From Aequorivita iocasae (GTDB taxonomy: Bacteria; Bacteroidota; Bacteroidia; Flavobacteriales; Flavobacteriaceae), in assembly GCF_016757735.1 (NCBI RefSeq), contig NZ_CP068439.1, positions 682,001 to 746,000 on the forward strand: a stretch of 64,000 bases of DNA, read 5' to 3'. Both the position numbers and the translations under genes were made by a program. This document shows positions 17,955-26,471 of the stretch, in pieces (the first letter of the stretch is position 1; each line of letters opens with the position of its first letter). The notes beneath the pieces are model-generated. The model worked only from the letters and a program-made list of their open reading frames with translations, searched no databases and was not told the DNA's origin.

Positions 17955-18854
17955 ATGTCTTCTAGAAACCGAATGTCCCGAGCCTACAAGAATGCCCGAC
18001 GTATTCAGTTTAATGACGACTCAAAGTTTATAATTTTTAGCGACTGCCATCGAGGCGACAACAGTTTTGCAGACGATTTCGCCAATAATCGGAATATCTA
18101 TTTCCACGCTTTGCAGGATTACTATAAAAAAGAATTTACTTATTGTGAAATAGGCGATGGAGATGAGCTATGGGAAAACCTTTTTTTTAAGGATATTTTT
18201 GAAGCCCATCAAAATGTGTACGAGCTTTTGAAGCTTTTCTATGCAGAAAATAGACTTTATAGATTGGTCGGCAACCATGACATGGTCTATATGAATCAAA
18301 GATTTGTTGAAAAAACACTTTACACCTATTTTGATAAAATCACAGGTAAGGATGCACCTCTCTTTCCAGGAATTAAATTTACGGAAGGCCTTATTTTAGA
18401 GCACGAAAAAACTGGACAGGAAATCTTTATGATGCACGGGCATCAAGCCGATTGGATGAACTACGTAGGTTGGAAATTTAACCGTTTTATGGTTCGGGCA
18501 CTATGGCGACAATTGCAAATTTTTGGCATTGGCGATCCCACAAGTCCCGCAAAAAATTACAAGGAGCTTATAAAAGTTGAAAGACGCACCAAGCGATGGA
18601 TTGTTGAAAATAAAAACATTTTTACCATAATTGGACATACGCACAGACCGCGTTTTCCAGAGCCGGGAGACATTGCTTTTTTTAATGACGGAAGTTGTGT
18701 ACATCCACGAAGTATAACCGGATTGGAAATAGAAAATGGTGAAATTACATTAATAAAATGGCAAATTTCTACAACAGAAGACGGGACGCTAAAAGTTGTG
18801 AAAATGCTTCTCGAAGGACCACAAAAATTAATTGATTACAAAACTGAATCGTAA
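17955..18854 (+). CDS. Calcineurin-like metallophosphoesterase
   Basis: A 299-aa protein with the five metal-binding motifs of the superfamily in order: D30-x-H32 (FSDCHRG), GDGD at 67-70, GNHD at 106-109, then GHQ (MMHGHQADW), then GHTH (TIIGHTHRPRFP). The catalytic dinuclear-metal site thus looks complete. No signal peptide or membrane segment. The substrate is not evident. It does not look like a standard LpxH, although LpxH belongs to the same superfamily. The SGNH lipoprotein gene begins two bases after its stop, suggesting co-transcription. Confidence 0.85.
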   Translation: MSSRNRMSRAYKNARRIQFNDDSKFIIFSDCHRGDNSFADDFANNRNIYFHALQDYYKKEFTYCEIGDGDELWENLFFKDIFEAHQNVYELLKLFYAENRLYRLVGNHDMVYMNQRFVEKTLYTYFDKITGKDAPLFPGIKFTEGLILEHEKTGQEIFMMHGHQADWMNYVGWKFNRFMVRALWRQLQIFGIGDPTSPAKNYKELIKVERRTKRWIVENKNIFTIIGHTHRPRFPEPGDIAFFNDGSCVHPRSITGLEIENGEITLIKWQISTTEDGTLKVVKMLLEGPQKLIDYKTES

Positions 18855-18855
18855 T

Positions 18856-19548
18856 ATGTTAAATTTCAAGAATTTATTGCTTTTTATAATTTTATCCACA
18901 TTTTCCTGCGCAGTCTCGAAAAAGAATACTCCATCGGAAAAACCAACATATAAATATCTTGCGCTTGGCGATAGCTACACCATTGGCGAAAGCGTTTGCA
19001 GTGACTGCAATTACCCAAAACAACTTACGGATAGTTTAAATACAATTTTAAAAGAAAAAATTTCAGTTAAAATTATTGCCAAAACAGGCTGGACAACAAC
19101 TGATTTGTTGAAGGCGATTGCTGCTGAAAATCCTTCCGAAAATTATGATTTGGTAACATTGCTCATAAGCGTAAACAATCAATACCAAGGGAAACCTTTC
19201 TCGCTTTACGAAAAAGAATTACCAAAATTAATGGATATGGCTATTGATTTTGCAAAAGGCAAAAAGGAAAATGTGATTGTGCTTTCCATTCCAGATTATG
19301 CTTTTACGCCTTTTGGACAGAAATCTGGAAAAAGTGAAAAGATTACTTCGGAACTGATAAAATATAACGCTTTCGCGGAAAAGACTGCTGATGAAAAAGG
19401 AGTGCGGTTTGAAAATATCACACCGATAACGCAACAGGGATTGGAAAAACCAGCATTGGTTGCTTCAGATGGGTTGCATCCTTCAGAAGTTGCCTATAAT
19501 ATGTTTGTGAAAATGATGCTTGGCGACGTGTTGAAAATACTCCGCTAA
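18856..19548 (+). CDS. SGNH/GDSL-type hydrolase, predicted lipoprotein
   Basis: A 230-aa esterase-like protein. Block I is ALGDSYTIGE with nucleophile Ser40 (numbered from the ATG at 18856), block III carries the Asn phrase LISVNNQYQG, and block V is SDGLHPSE with the catalytic Asp and His. The N-terminus is a short hydrophobic signal ending STFSC, so Cys18 is a possible lipidation site; the lipobox is imperfect. The ATG at 18856 is preferred over an in-frame TTG at 18832, which overlaps the upstream gene. The substrate is unknown; lipase, acetyl-esterase or arylesterase are possible. The 3' end overlaps the convergent ferredoxin gene by 4 bp. Confidence 0.85.
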   Translation: MLNFKNLLLFIILSTFSCAVSKKNTPSEKPTYKYLALGDSYTIGESVCSDCNYPKQLTDSLNTILKEKISVKIIAKTGWTTTDLLKAIAAENPSENYDLVTLLISVNNQYQGKPFSLYEKELPKLMDMAIDFAKGKKENVIVLSIPDYAFTPFGQKSGKSEKITSELIKYNAFAEKTADEKGVRFENITPITQQGLEKPALVASDGLHPSEVAYNMFVKMMLGDVLKILR

Positions 19549-19877
19549 ACTTCGGGAGCCAATTCTACTTGCAGGCCATCGAGTTCTTCCTTTATAAAAA
19601 TTTGACACCCCAAACGGCTATTTTCCTTCACATTAAAGGCTTCGGAGAGCATTAAATCTTCATCATAGCTCATTTCGGGAAGTTCATGATTGCTCAAGAC
19701 ATAACATTGGCAGGACGCGCACATTGCCATTCCACCACAGATGCCTATGGTTCCTTCTGGGGCTAATTCGTAAGAACGAACTATCTCCATTAAATTCATG
19801 TTCATATCTGTGGGCGCGTCTACCTCATGTTTTAAGCCTTGACGGTCTATGATAGTAATTTTTACGTCGGCCATCAC
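19545..19877 (-). CDS. 2Fe-2S ferredoxin (adrenodoxin/Isc type)
   Basis: A 110-aa ferredoxin with ligands C47-x5-C53-x2-C56 (GICGGMAMCASC) and C91 (SRLGCQIF), the spacing of vertebrate-type/Isc ferredoxins. An additional Cys58 follows the third ligand. Last gene of a four-gene minus-strand run. Its ATG follows the stop of the FNR-like reductase with no spacer (19878/19877), so the reductase probably passes electrons from NADPH to this ferredoxin. Upstream neighbours are Fe-S assembly genes. Confidence 0.93.
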   Translation of the reverse strand: MMADVKITIIDRQGLKHEVDAPTDMNMNLMEIVRSYELAPEGTIGICGGMAMCASCQCYVLSNHELPEMSYDEDLMLSEAFNVKENSRLGCQIFIKEELDGLQVELAPEV

Positions 19878-20930
19878 TTAATCAATTGATTTAACAATCG
19901 CTTTTGGTGCTTCCTTTTTACTTCCATCAAAACCTTCCACACCTCCAACGGTAGTATATTTCATTACATAACGTTTGTCTGGAAATATGCGTTGGTAGGC
20001 GCTTTGGCACATTAAGGTTGCTTCGTGAAAACCGCAAAGAATCAATTTCAACTTTCCGGGATAAGTGTTTACGTCGCCAATGGCGTAGATACCGGGAATA
20101 TTTGTTTGATAGTCTAGGGTATTATCTACTTTAATTGCATTTTTTTCAATTTCAAGGCCCCAATCGGCTATTGGGCCAAGTTTTGGCGACAAGCCGAACA
20201 AAGGAATAAAATGGTCGCACTCACGGTTGAAGACTTCAGCTCCTTGTTTTATTACTACTTCTTCCAAAGTATTAGTTCCTACCAAACCTATTACTTCGGC
20301 AGGAGTTATAAGTTCAATTTTTCCAAGGTTTTTTAATTCCTGTACTTTTTCAACACTGTCCAAAGCCCCGCGGAATTCATTTCTTCGGTGAATAAGTGTA
20401 ACACTCTTTGCGACATCGGTCAAAAAAATACTCCAATCCAAGGCTGAATCGCCACCGCCAGAAATAACTACATTTTTATCCCGATACATTTCTGGGTCGC
20501 GAATAATGTATTCCACACCTTTATCCTCATAGTCTGAAAGATTGGTAATAGGAGGTTTGCGAGGTTCAAAACTTCCCAGTCCACCTGCAATTGCAACAAT
20601 TGGGGCGTGATGCTTTGTGCCTTTATCTGTAGTAACTATGAAAGAACCATCCTCGAGTTTTTCAATTGTATCAGCGCGTTCGCCAAGTGTAAAGCCAGGT
20701 TGAAATGGTTCAATCTGCTTCATTAAATTTTTCACCAACTCCCCCGCCAAAACTTCTGGAAAACCGGGAATGTCGTAAATTGGTTTTTTAGGATATATTT
20801 CTGTACACTGACCCCCTGCTTGTGGAAGTGCGTCAATCAAATGACATTTCAGTTTAAGTAATCCTGCTTCAAAAACAGTGAAAAGACCCGTAGGTCCCGC
20901 ACCAATAATGAGAATATCTGTTTTTATCAT
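19878..20930 (-). CDS. Thioredoxin-reductase-like ferredoxin/flavodoxin-NADP+ reductase
   Basis: A 350-aa flavoprotein of the YumC-type FNR family. The FAD dinucleotide-binding motif is GAGPTG at 10-15, followed by QAGGQC and IYDIPGFP. The NAD(P) site is VISGGGDSALDW with the basic LIHRRNEFRG, typical of NADPH binding. A second FAD motif is IYAIGDVNTYPGKLKLI. The CxxC redox pair of true thioredoxin reductases is absent, as expected for an FNR. Its direct junction with the ferredoxin gene supports this assignment. Confidence 0.9.
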   Translation of the reverse strand: MIKTDILIIGAGPTGLFTVFEAGLLKLKCHLIDALPQAGGQCTEIYPKKPIYDIPGFPEVLAGELVKNLMKQIEPFQPGFTLGERADTIEKLEDGSFIVTTDKGTKHHAPIVAIAGGLGSFEPRKPPITNLSDYEDKGVEYIIRDPEMYRDKNVVISGGGDSALDWSIFLTDVAKSVTLIHRRNEFRGALDSVEKVQELKNLGKIELITPAEVIGLVGTNTLEEVVIKQGAEVFNRECDHFIPLFGLSPKLGPIADWGLEIEKNAIKVDNTLDYQTNIPGIYAIGDVNTYPGKLKLILCGFHEATLMCQSAYQRIFPDKRYVMKYTTVGGVEGFDGSKKEAPKAIVKSID

Positions 20931-20996
20931 GAAAGACTATCTCTTAAATTTTTATTCAAATTAAGTGGTTAAAATGTTAGGAATAAATGACGATGG

Positions 20997-21242
20997 TCAT
21001 TGTTGTGCAACGCTAACAACCCTTTCTATTTGAGGAGCGTATTTTTTAATGGTTATTTCAACCCCGCTCTTGAGTGTCATTTGGTTTACCGAGCAACCCA
21101 CACAAGCACCCTGAAGCTGAACGTTTACCACTTTATTATTTTCAATGGAAACAAGTGAAATATCTCCACCATCACTTTGTAAAAATGGACGGATTTCATT
21201 TAATGCTTCCTCTACCTTGATTGTTAGTTCTTGCGTTGTCAT
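20997..21242 (-). CDS. NifU C-terminal-domain Fe-S scaffold/carrier
   Basis: An 81-aa stand-alone NifU C-terminal domain. The N-terminal helix is followed by LQSDGGDISLV and by the cluster-binding pair C47-x-x-C50 in GACVGCSVNQMTL, all hallmark phrases. Such proteins bind and pass on Fe-S clusters. It sits two bp after the Mrp ATPase gene and 66 bp before the reductase, inside the Fe-S operon. Confidence 0.95.
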   Translation of the reverse strand: MTTQELTIKVEEALNEIRPFLQSDGGDISLVSIENNKVVNVQLQGACVGCSVNQMTLKSGVEITIKKYAPQIERVVSVAQQ

Positions 21243-21243
21243 A

Positions 21244-22383
21244 TTACTTTTTTACGGCGCTGCAACCTGCCATGGTTGTTATTTTTATCGCTTCGGTTGG
21301 CGGAAGGTTTTCATTTCTTCTTACGGTTTCTTCAACAACGTTTCTTGTAATTACTTCAAAAGCCTCCTCAATTTGTGTGGCGGTTTGAAGTGCTGCAGGC
21401 CTTCCGGCATCACCAGCTTCACGAATACTTTGTACTAATGGAACTTCGCCCAAAAATGGTACTTCCAAATCTTCAGCCAAATGTTTTGCACCTTCTTTTC
21501 CAAAGATATAATATTTATTATCAGGAAGTTCGGATGGTGTAAAAAAGGCCATGTTTTCAATGATTCCCAAAACTGGGACATCTATATTTTCTTGACGAAA
21601 CATAGCCACGCCTTTTCGCGCATCGGCCAAAGCAACGTTTTGTGGTGTGCTAACAACGACCGCGCCCGTAATGGGCAATGACTGCATAATGCTTAAATGA
21701 ATATCTCCCGTTCCCGGAGGAAGGTCTATCAACATAAAGTCCAGCTCTCCCCAAGCGGCATCAAAAATAAGTTGGTTTAAGGCCTTGGCGGCCATAGGAC
21801 CGCGCCAGATAACAGCTTGATCAGGTTGAGTGAAAAAACCAATGGAAAGTATTTTTACACCATAATTTTCTATGGGTTTCATTTTACTTTTGCCCCCACT
21901 ATTTACCGAAAGTGGTTTTTCCATGGCAACATCAAACATTATGGGGATTGAAGGTCCGTAAATATCGGCATCCAAAACACCGACCTTAAAACCCATTTTG
22001 GAAAGTGTAACTGCCAAATTTGCCGCAACTGTAGATTTGCCAACACCGCCTTTTCCGGACGCTACAGCGATTATATTTTGGATTCCAGGAATTGGTTTTC
22101 CTTTAATTAAATTAGGGTTTTGTGGTTTTGTGGGTGCTTCTACTTTTATATTTACTTGTACTTTGGCATTTGCATCCACTTTTTCGTGAATGGTTTTAAT
22201 AACATCTGCCTCGGCGCGTTTTTTTATATGAAGTGCTGGCGTGGAAAGTTTCAAGTCCACGATAATTTCATCTGCGAAAGTCACCACGTTTTGCACAGCG
22301 CCACTCTCCACCATATTTTTTCCTTCACCTGAAACGGTAATATTTTCAAGGGCTTGAAGGATATCTTGTTTTGAAATGCTCAT
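21244..22383 (-). CDS. Mrp/ApbC-type Fe-S cluster carrier ATPase
   Basis: A 379-aa P-loop protein. A DUF59/MIP18-like domain covers about 1-95. The deviant Walker A motif ASGKGGVGKST is near 108-118, followed by DADIYGPSIP and DLPPGTGDIHLS. In most Mrp/Nbp35 proteins a C-x-x-C motif follows the phrase ENM; here the sequence reads ENMAFFTPSELPDN with no cysteine. The whole protein has a single Cys, in the C-terminal MAGCSAVKK. It heads the Fe-S operon and is directly followed by the NifU-domain gene. Confidence 0.92.
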   Translation of the reverse strand: MSISKQDILQALENITVSGEGKNMVESGAVQNVVTFADEIIVDLKLSTPALHIKKRAEADVIKTIHEKVDANAKVQVNIKVEAPTKPQNPNLIKGKPIPGIQNIIAVASGKGGVGKSTVAANLAVTLSKMGFKVGVLDADIYGPSIPIMFDVAMEKPLSVNSGGKSKMKPIENYGVKILSIGFFTQPDQAVIWRGPMAAKALNQLIFDAAWGELDFMLIDLPPGTGDIHLSIMQSLPITGAVVVSTPQNVALADARKGVAMFRQENIDVPVLGIIENMAFFTPSELPDNKYYIFGKEGAKHLAEDLEVPFLGEVPLVQSIREAGDAGRPAALQTATQIEEAFEVITRNVVEETVRRNENLPPTEAIKITTMAGCSAVKK

Positions 22384-22418
22384 TTTTTATCTGTAATATT
22401 TAGATTGATTCTAAAGTG

Positions 22419-22426
22419 CAAATATA
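22419..22426 (-). promoter_or_regulatory. Probable -7 box of the Fe-S/redox operon
   Basis: Minus-strand TATATTTG, 35 bases upstream of the mrp ATG at 22383. Matches TAnnTTTG; the -33 element is not clear. Confidence 0.5.
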
Positions 22427-22568
22427 ATGGGAATACTTCGGAAAACGAAGCCGTAGGATTGAAATGATTTATGGCTGGATAGTTAGAATTTTAGATTGCT
22501 GGAATATTAGTTTTCTGAAGTTTTTGAATTTCCAATTATTTGTAAATTTTTAAAAATTAGGAAATAAA

Positions 22569-22892
22569 TCAGAGTTCCTTCATTGGGTCCCAAAAATACT
22601 TCTCAAAATTTTGTATTTTATTTTCCACAACTTCAACACCCTCACTCTCTAAAAGTTGCTGCATCAAATTTGTGCCTTGAAAATGATGTTTACCTGTTAG
22701 CAAGCCATTTCGGTTTACAACCCTATGTGCCGGAACATCTTTTTTTACACTTCCGTTCATTGCCCAGCCTACCATTCTGGCACTTCCCGAGGCGCCCAGA
22801 TAGTTTGCGATTGCGCCATAGGATGTCACTCTTCCATAAGGAATTAATTTTGCTATTTCATAGACTTTTTCAAAAAAACCTTCATGGGCCAT
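22569..22892 (-). CDS. Alkyltransferase-like (ATL) protein of the MGMT family
   Basis: A 107-aa homologue of the O6-alkylguanine DNA alkyltransferase C-terminal domain. The DNA-binding helix is GRVTSYGAIANYLG and the Arg-finger phrase SARMVGWAMN is present. The active-site PCHRV of MGMT is here PAHRV, so the alkyl-accepting Cys is Ala. From family knowledge, such ATLs bind O6-alkylguanine without repairing it and channel it to nucleotide excision repair. It follows the LysE-type gene by 2 bp on the same strand. Confidence 0.9.
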   Translation of the reverse strand: MAHEGFFEKVYEIAKLIPYGRVTSYGAIANYLGASGSARMVGWAMNGSVKKDVPAHRVVNRNGLLTGKHHFQGTNLMQQLLESEGVEVVENKIQNFEKYFWDPMKEL

Positions 22893-22894
22893 TT

Positions 22895-23521
22895 TTAGAT
22901 CTGTCTTAAAATTTTGAAGAATGTAATTATGGAAATGACCGCTGTAACCAGCCCAATAACATAATTCATATTTAACTTTAGTTTTCGAGAATCTTCTTTT
23001 GGCCTAAAGAACTGCACATATAGTGCAAGGCTCGAAAAAGTGCCTATGCCAGAAGCTATAACAGCTACCAAAAGTTGCGGTTGTGTAAAAGAAAATGCGC
23101 CAAAGGCTGAAAAAGTAATGCTGAGGTACATCCAGTATGGCAATGGAAGCAGGTTGAGCATTGCTATAAAAATTCCTAAAAAGAAACGATTTTTTTTTGA
23201 GTTTTCGCCGTGGTCGCGAAATTCCCTGCGCGTATCTTTTGCTATAAAAATAAAGTAAATGGTAAGGCTTATGAAAATGCCCAAAGCCACCTTTTGAAGC
23301 ATACTTACAATCTCGGGATGTTTGCCTATATAGCGTGCAAAAATCAAAGCTATGTATGTTTGCAACATAACGGTAATGCACACACCTACTGAAAAAAGCA
23401 GGCCTCTCTTCCTGCCTTCTTTCATGCTTATCTTGGCAGCGTACATATTTATTAAACCAGGTGGAAGTACCCCAATAAATGACCCAAAAAATCCTATGAT
23501 TAAATTATAAAAAAGAGCCAT
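22895..23521 (-). CDS. LysE/RhtB-type amino acid exporter family membrane protein
   Basis: A 208-aa inner-membrane protein with about six hydrophobic segments. The N-terminal phrase GFFGSFIGVLPPGLINMYAAK matches the LysE family pattern (G-x-x-P-G-P). A central positively charged loop (KDTRREFRDHGENSKKN) separates the two halves. Probable efflux of amino acids or similar small solutes; the substrate is not predictable. It is followed after 2 bp by the ATL gene. Confidence 0.8.
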   Translation of the reverse strand: MALFYNLIIGFFGSFIGVLPPGLINMYAAKISMKEGRKRGLLFSVGVCITVMLQTYIALIFARYIGKHPEIVSMLQKVALGIFISLTIYFIFIAKDTRREFRDHGENSKKNRFFLGIFIAMLNLLPLPYWMYLSITFSAFGAFSFTQPQLLVAVIASGIGTFSSLALYVQFFRPKEDSRKLKLNMNYVIGLVTAVISIITFFKILRQI

Positions 23522-23559
23522 TTAGGGCGGTTGTTTCTGTGAATATACTGAAATTATTT

Positions 23560-24234
23560 CTAACGGAATTTAAACCGGATGTAAGTGATTTTTTTTCCTA
23601 TCTCAAGATATTGCTGTTCATAAAAGGTTTGAATGTTCGTTACAGCTTCTGGAGTTCCTTGGCTTCCATATACATCGTGATGGGCGTATTCAATTTCTTC
23701 TTCCAAACCATGGAGCAGCCCGAGGGTGTAGCCGTGCATAAATTCACTGTCGGTCTTTAGGTGAACCACACCATTGGGCTTTAATATTTTTTTATATTTC
23801 CGAAGAAAATCTTTGTTGGTTAAACGGTGTTTGGTACGTTTATACTTTATTTGTGGATCGGGAAAAGTTATCCAGATTTCCGCTACTTCGCTCTCTTCAA
23901 ATATAAGATCCACAAGTTCAATCTGTGTTCTTAAAAAACCAACGTTATTCAGGTTTTCCTCCAAAGCGGTTTTTGCTCCCCGCCAAAAACGGGCACCTTT
24001 AATATCTATTCCTAAAAAATTTACATCGGGATATGCTTTTGCAAGATTTACCGAATATTCCCCTTTTCCACAACCCAGTTCCAAAACCAAAGGATTTTCA
24101 TTTTTGAAGAATTTTTTGCTCCAGTTCCCTTTTAATTTCAGCGCATCGCTTAACACTTCCTCTCTTGAAGGTTGTACTACATTGTCAAAAGTTTCATTCT
24201 CCTTAAAACGCCTCAGTTTATTTTTACTTCCCAA
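23560..24234 (-). CDS. trmB: tRNA (guanosine(46)-N7)-methyltransferase
   Basis: A 224-aa class I methyltransferase. The SAM loop is LELGCGKGEYSVNLA near 52-66 and the TrmB signature IWITFPDPQIKYKRTKHRLT is near 121-140. The flavobacterial N-terminus GSKNKLRRFKENETF is complete from the ATG. It makes m7G46 in the variable loop of tRNAs. It is divergent from a glycosyltransferase gene with 66 bp between starts. Confidence 0.95.
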   Translation of the reverse strand: MGSKNKLRRFKENETFDNVVQPSREEVLSDALKLKGNWSKKFFKNENPLVLELGCGKGEYSVNLAKAYPDVNFLGIDIKGARFWRGAKTALEENLNNVGFLRTQIELVDLIFEESEVAEIWITFPDPQIKYKRTKHRLTNKDFLRKYKKILKPNGVVHLKTDSEFMHGYTLGLLHGLEEEIEYAHHDVYGSQGTPEAVTNIQTFYEQQYLEIGKKITYIRFKFR

Positions 24235-24287
24235 AATTTTAAATTTTCGGTAAAATTAAGGAAATATACTGCCGCAGCAATTATTGC

Positions 24288-24295
24288 TACCTTTG
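24288..24295 (+). promoter_or_regulatory. -7 box placed for a near-leaderless transcript
   Basis: TACCTTTG matches TAnnTTTG and ends only five bases before the ATG at 24301. If transcription starts the usual few bases after the box, the mRNA has essentially no 5' leader. Confidence 0.5.
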
Positions 24296-24300
24296 TTTTT

Positions 24301-25368
24301 ATGCCAAACAAGAAGAACATTCTAGTTGCTCCCTTGCATTGGGGGCTGGGCCACGCAACACGTTGCATTCCTATAATAAGGGCGCTTTTGGAGTATGGCT
24401 TCAATGTTGTCGTGGCTTCAGATGGGGCTGCGCTGCTATTGCTGCAAAAAGAATTTCCTCATTTGGAAGCTGTGGCACTCCCTTCTTACAATATTACGTA
24501 TCCAAAAAAGGGGGGGCTTTTTAAATGGAAAATTCTTTTAAAATTTCCGCAGATTAAAAAAACCATGGCTGCAGAAAAAAGGTTAGTCAATCAACTTGTG
24601 GAGGCAGGAAAGATTCAGGGAATCATTAGCGATAACCGTTTTGGGGTTAGGAGTAAAACCATTCCTTCGGTTTACATTTCGCATCAACTAAATGTTCTAA
24701 CCGGAAGCACTTCCTTTTTAAGCAGCAAATTGCATCAAAATGTCATTAAAAAGTTTGACGCTTGCTGGGTACCGGACGTCGATGATGTGGTTATGAACCT
24801 AAGCGGAAAATTAGGCCACCTTAAAAAAGAACCGTTCCCCATTCAGTACATGGGGATTTTGAGCCGCCTGGAGAAAAAAGAACTTCCCAAAACGATAGAC
24901 GTTCTGTTATTACTTTCTGGACCAGAGCCTCAGCGCACCTTGTTTGAGGAAAAATTGAAAAATATTTTTAAAGGAAGTGAAAAAAATATTTTATTGGTCC
25001 GTGGTTTGGTTGAAAAAACACAGAAATGGATGAATTTTGAAAACATCCAAATGGTGAATTTTATGCAAAGCGCAGAACTGCAAGAGACCATCAATAAAAG
25101 TGAAATAGTTGTTTCCCGGTCTGGATATACCACAATTATGGATTTGGCATTACTCGAGAAAAAAGTATTTTTCGTGCCCACACCGGGTCAATATGAGCAG
25201 GAATATCTGGCAAAGCGCCTAAAGAGTTTAGGGGTAGCCCCTTCATGCAAACAAGAAAATTTTAAACTGAAAAAACTAAATAAGGTGGCAGTTTATAAGG
25301 GATTGAAAACTTTATCTCAGCAACCAGTAAATTTTTCAGAATTATTTTCCCTCTTCGAGCGTAAATGA
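24301..25368 (+). CDS. MurG-like glycosyltransferase family protein (GT-B fold)
   Basis: A 355-aa protein. The N-terminal phrase LVAPLHWGLGHATRCIPII has the glycine-rich loop seen in MurG and related GT-B enzymes. In the C-terminal half, VVSRSGYTTIMDLALLEKKVFFVPTPGQYEQEYLA matches the nucleotide-sugar donor site of family 28 enzymes. The start is the ATG at 24301; a longer frame from 24172 runs antisense to trmB and has no supporting features. True murG would lie in a cell-wall cluster, so this is probably another glycosyltransferase. The last 27 bp overlap the convergent histidine kinase gene. Confidence 0.75.
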   Translation: MPNKKNILVAPLHWGLGHATRCIPIIRALLEYGFNVVVASDGAALLLLQKEFPHLEAVALPSYNITYPKKGGLFKWKILLKFPQIKKTMAAEKRLVNQLVEAGKIQGIISDNRFGVRSKTIPSVYISHQLNVLTGSTSFLSSKLHQNVIKKFDACWVPDVDDVVMNLSGKLGHLKKEPFPIQYMGILSRLEKKELPKTIDVLLLLSGPEPQRTLFEEKLKNIFKGSEKNILLVRGLVEKTQKWMNFENIQMVNFMQSAELQETINKSEIVVSRSGYTTIMDLALLEKKVFFVPTPGQYEQEYLAKRLKSLGVAPSCKQENFKLKKLNKVAVYKGLKTLSQQPVNFSELFSLFERK

Positions 25369-26379
25369 AAACTCTGAGCCAATAGCCAGTTGGCTTTCCA
25401 CATAAATTTTTTCATTGTGGGCTTCCACAATATGCTTTACTATGGAAAGTCCAAGTCCACTGCCCCCTTCCTTTCGGGAGCCACTTTTATCAACACGGTA
25501 AAAACGTTCAAAGATACGAGGAAGGTTTTCTTTTGAAATGCCTTCGCCATTGTCTGTTACGCGTATTAAAAATTTATTTTTTGAGAGACTTTCAACACCC
25601 ACTTCTGTAGTTCCGTCCTGTTTGCCATATTTCAGAGAATTTACAATAAGGTTGGTAAGCACCTGTTCAATTCGCTCTTTGTCTGCATGCACGATTATTT
25701 CATCAAAATATTCCTTGTCAAAAACAAGTGAAATGTTCTTCTTTGCGGCTTTCATCTCAAGCAGGTCAAACACATTCTGTACCATAGTGAGAATATTAAA
25801 ATTTTCTTTATTGAGAATTAGCCCGCCCACTTCAAGTTTGGTAATCATATCCAAATCCTTGATAATATAAATGAGTCTTTCCACCCCTTTATTGGCCCGT
25901 TGCAGATATTTTTTACGCACTTTTTTGTCTTTCATTGCCCCATCTAAAAGGGTAAGGATATAACCTTGAACGGTGAAGAGGGGGGTTTTAAGTTCGTGCG
26001 ATATATTTCCCATGAACTCCTTCCGATAGTTTTCGCGAATATTTAAGGTTTCTATCTCTAGTTTTTTGTCTTGGGCAAATCGTTCCACTTCACGCGTTAG
26101 CACTTCCATATCAGTTGTAATGGAGGGCTTTGTAAAGTTATTTTCATCTAAAAGGCGAACGTCTTCGTATATTTTTTTTATTCGAGTGTAAATAAATTTT
26201 TCCACACGATATTGAAGTATGAAAAACGAAAGTATAAAGGAAAAAAGGAAAAAAAGTAGCAGCCAAAGGAATACAATCTCTAAAACTGCGTATAAAAAAA
26301 TGGCCATTGCGAGTGTTGAGAAGACCGCAATTAACAAAGATGTGGAGGCTGCAAAATTATATTTTTTGGAAAATTTCAT
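25342..26379 (-). CDS. Two-component sensor histidine kinase, PhoR-like
   Basis: A 345-aa membrane kinase. Two adjacent transmembrane segments occupy residues ~9-52 with almost no periplasmic loop. The HisKA box is FMGNISHELKTPLF, and HATPase motifs follow: N box TNLIVNSLKYG, G1 VTDNGEGI, F box IFERFYRVD, G2 GGSGLGLSIVK. No PAS domain is visible. It is encoded 92 bp after the OmpR-type regulator and is its likely partner. With such a small sensory region it may sense membrane state or work through another protein (inference). Confidence 0.9.
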   Translation of the reverse strand: MKFSKKYNFAASTSLLIAVFSTLAMAIFLYAVLEIVFLWLLLFFLFSFILSFFILQYRVEKFIYTRIKKIYEDVRLLDENNFTKPSITTDMEVLTREVERFAQDKKLEIETLNIRENYRKEFMGNISHELKTPLFTVQGYILTLLDGAMKDKKVRKKYLQRANKGVERLIYIIKDLDMITKLEVGGLILNKENFNILTMVQNVFDLLEMKAAKKNISLVFDKEYFDEIIVHADKERIEQVLTNLIVNSLKYGKQDGTTEVGVESLSKNKFLIRVTDNGEGISKENLPRIFERFYRVDKSGSRKEGGSGLGLSIVKHIVEAHNEKIYVESQLAIGSEFSFTLEEGK

Positions 26380-26471
26380 CTGCTTTAATATTTTTTTAAG
26401 GTCAGATGGAACATCTTACTTGCACCTTTAAATAAATAATGCACACGTTAAACTTAGATGTTTCATTTCCG

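Noticed and set aside
24172-24300. N-terminal extension of the glycosyltransferase frame
   Set aside because: It runs antisense to the start of trmB, is not conserved in character, and contains the promoter box of the gene starting at 24301.
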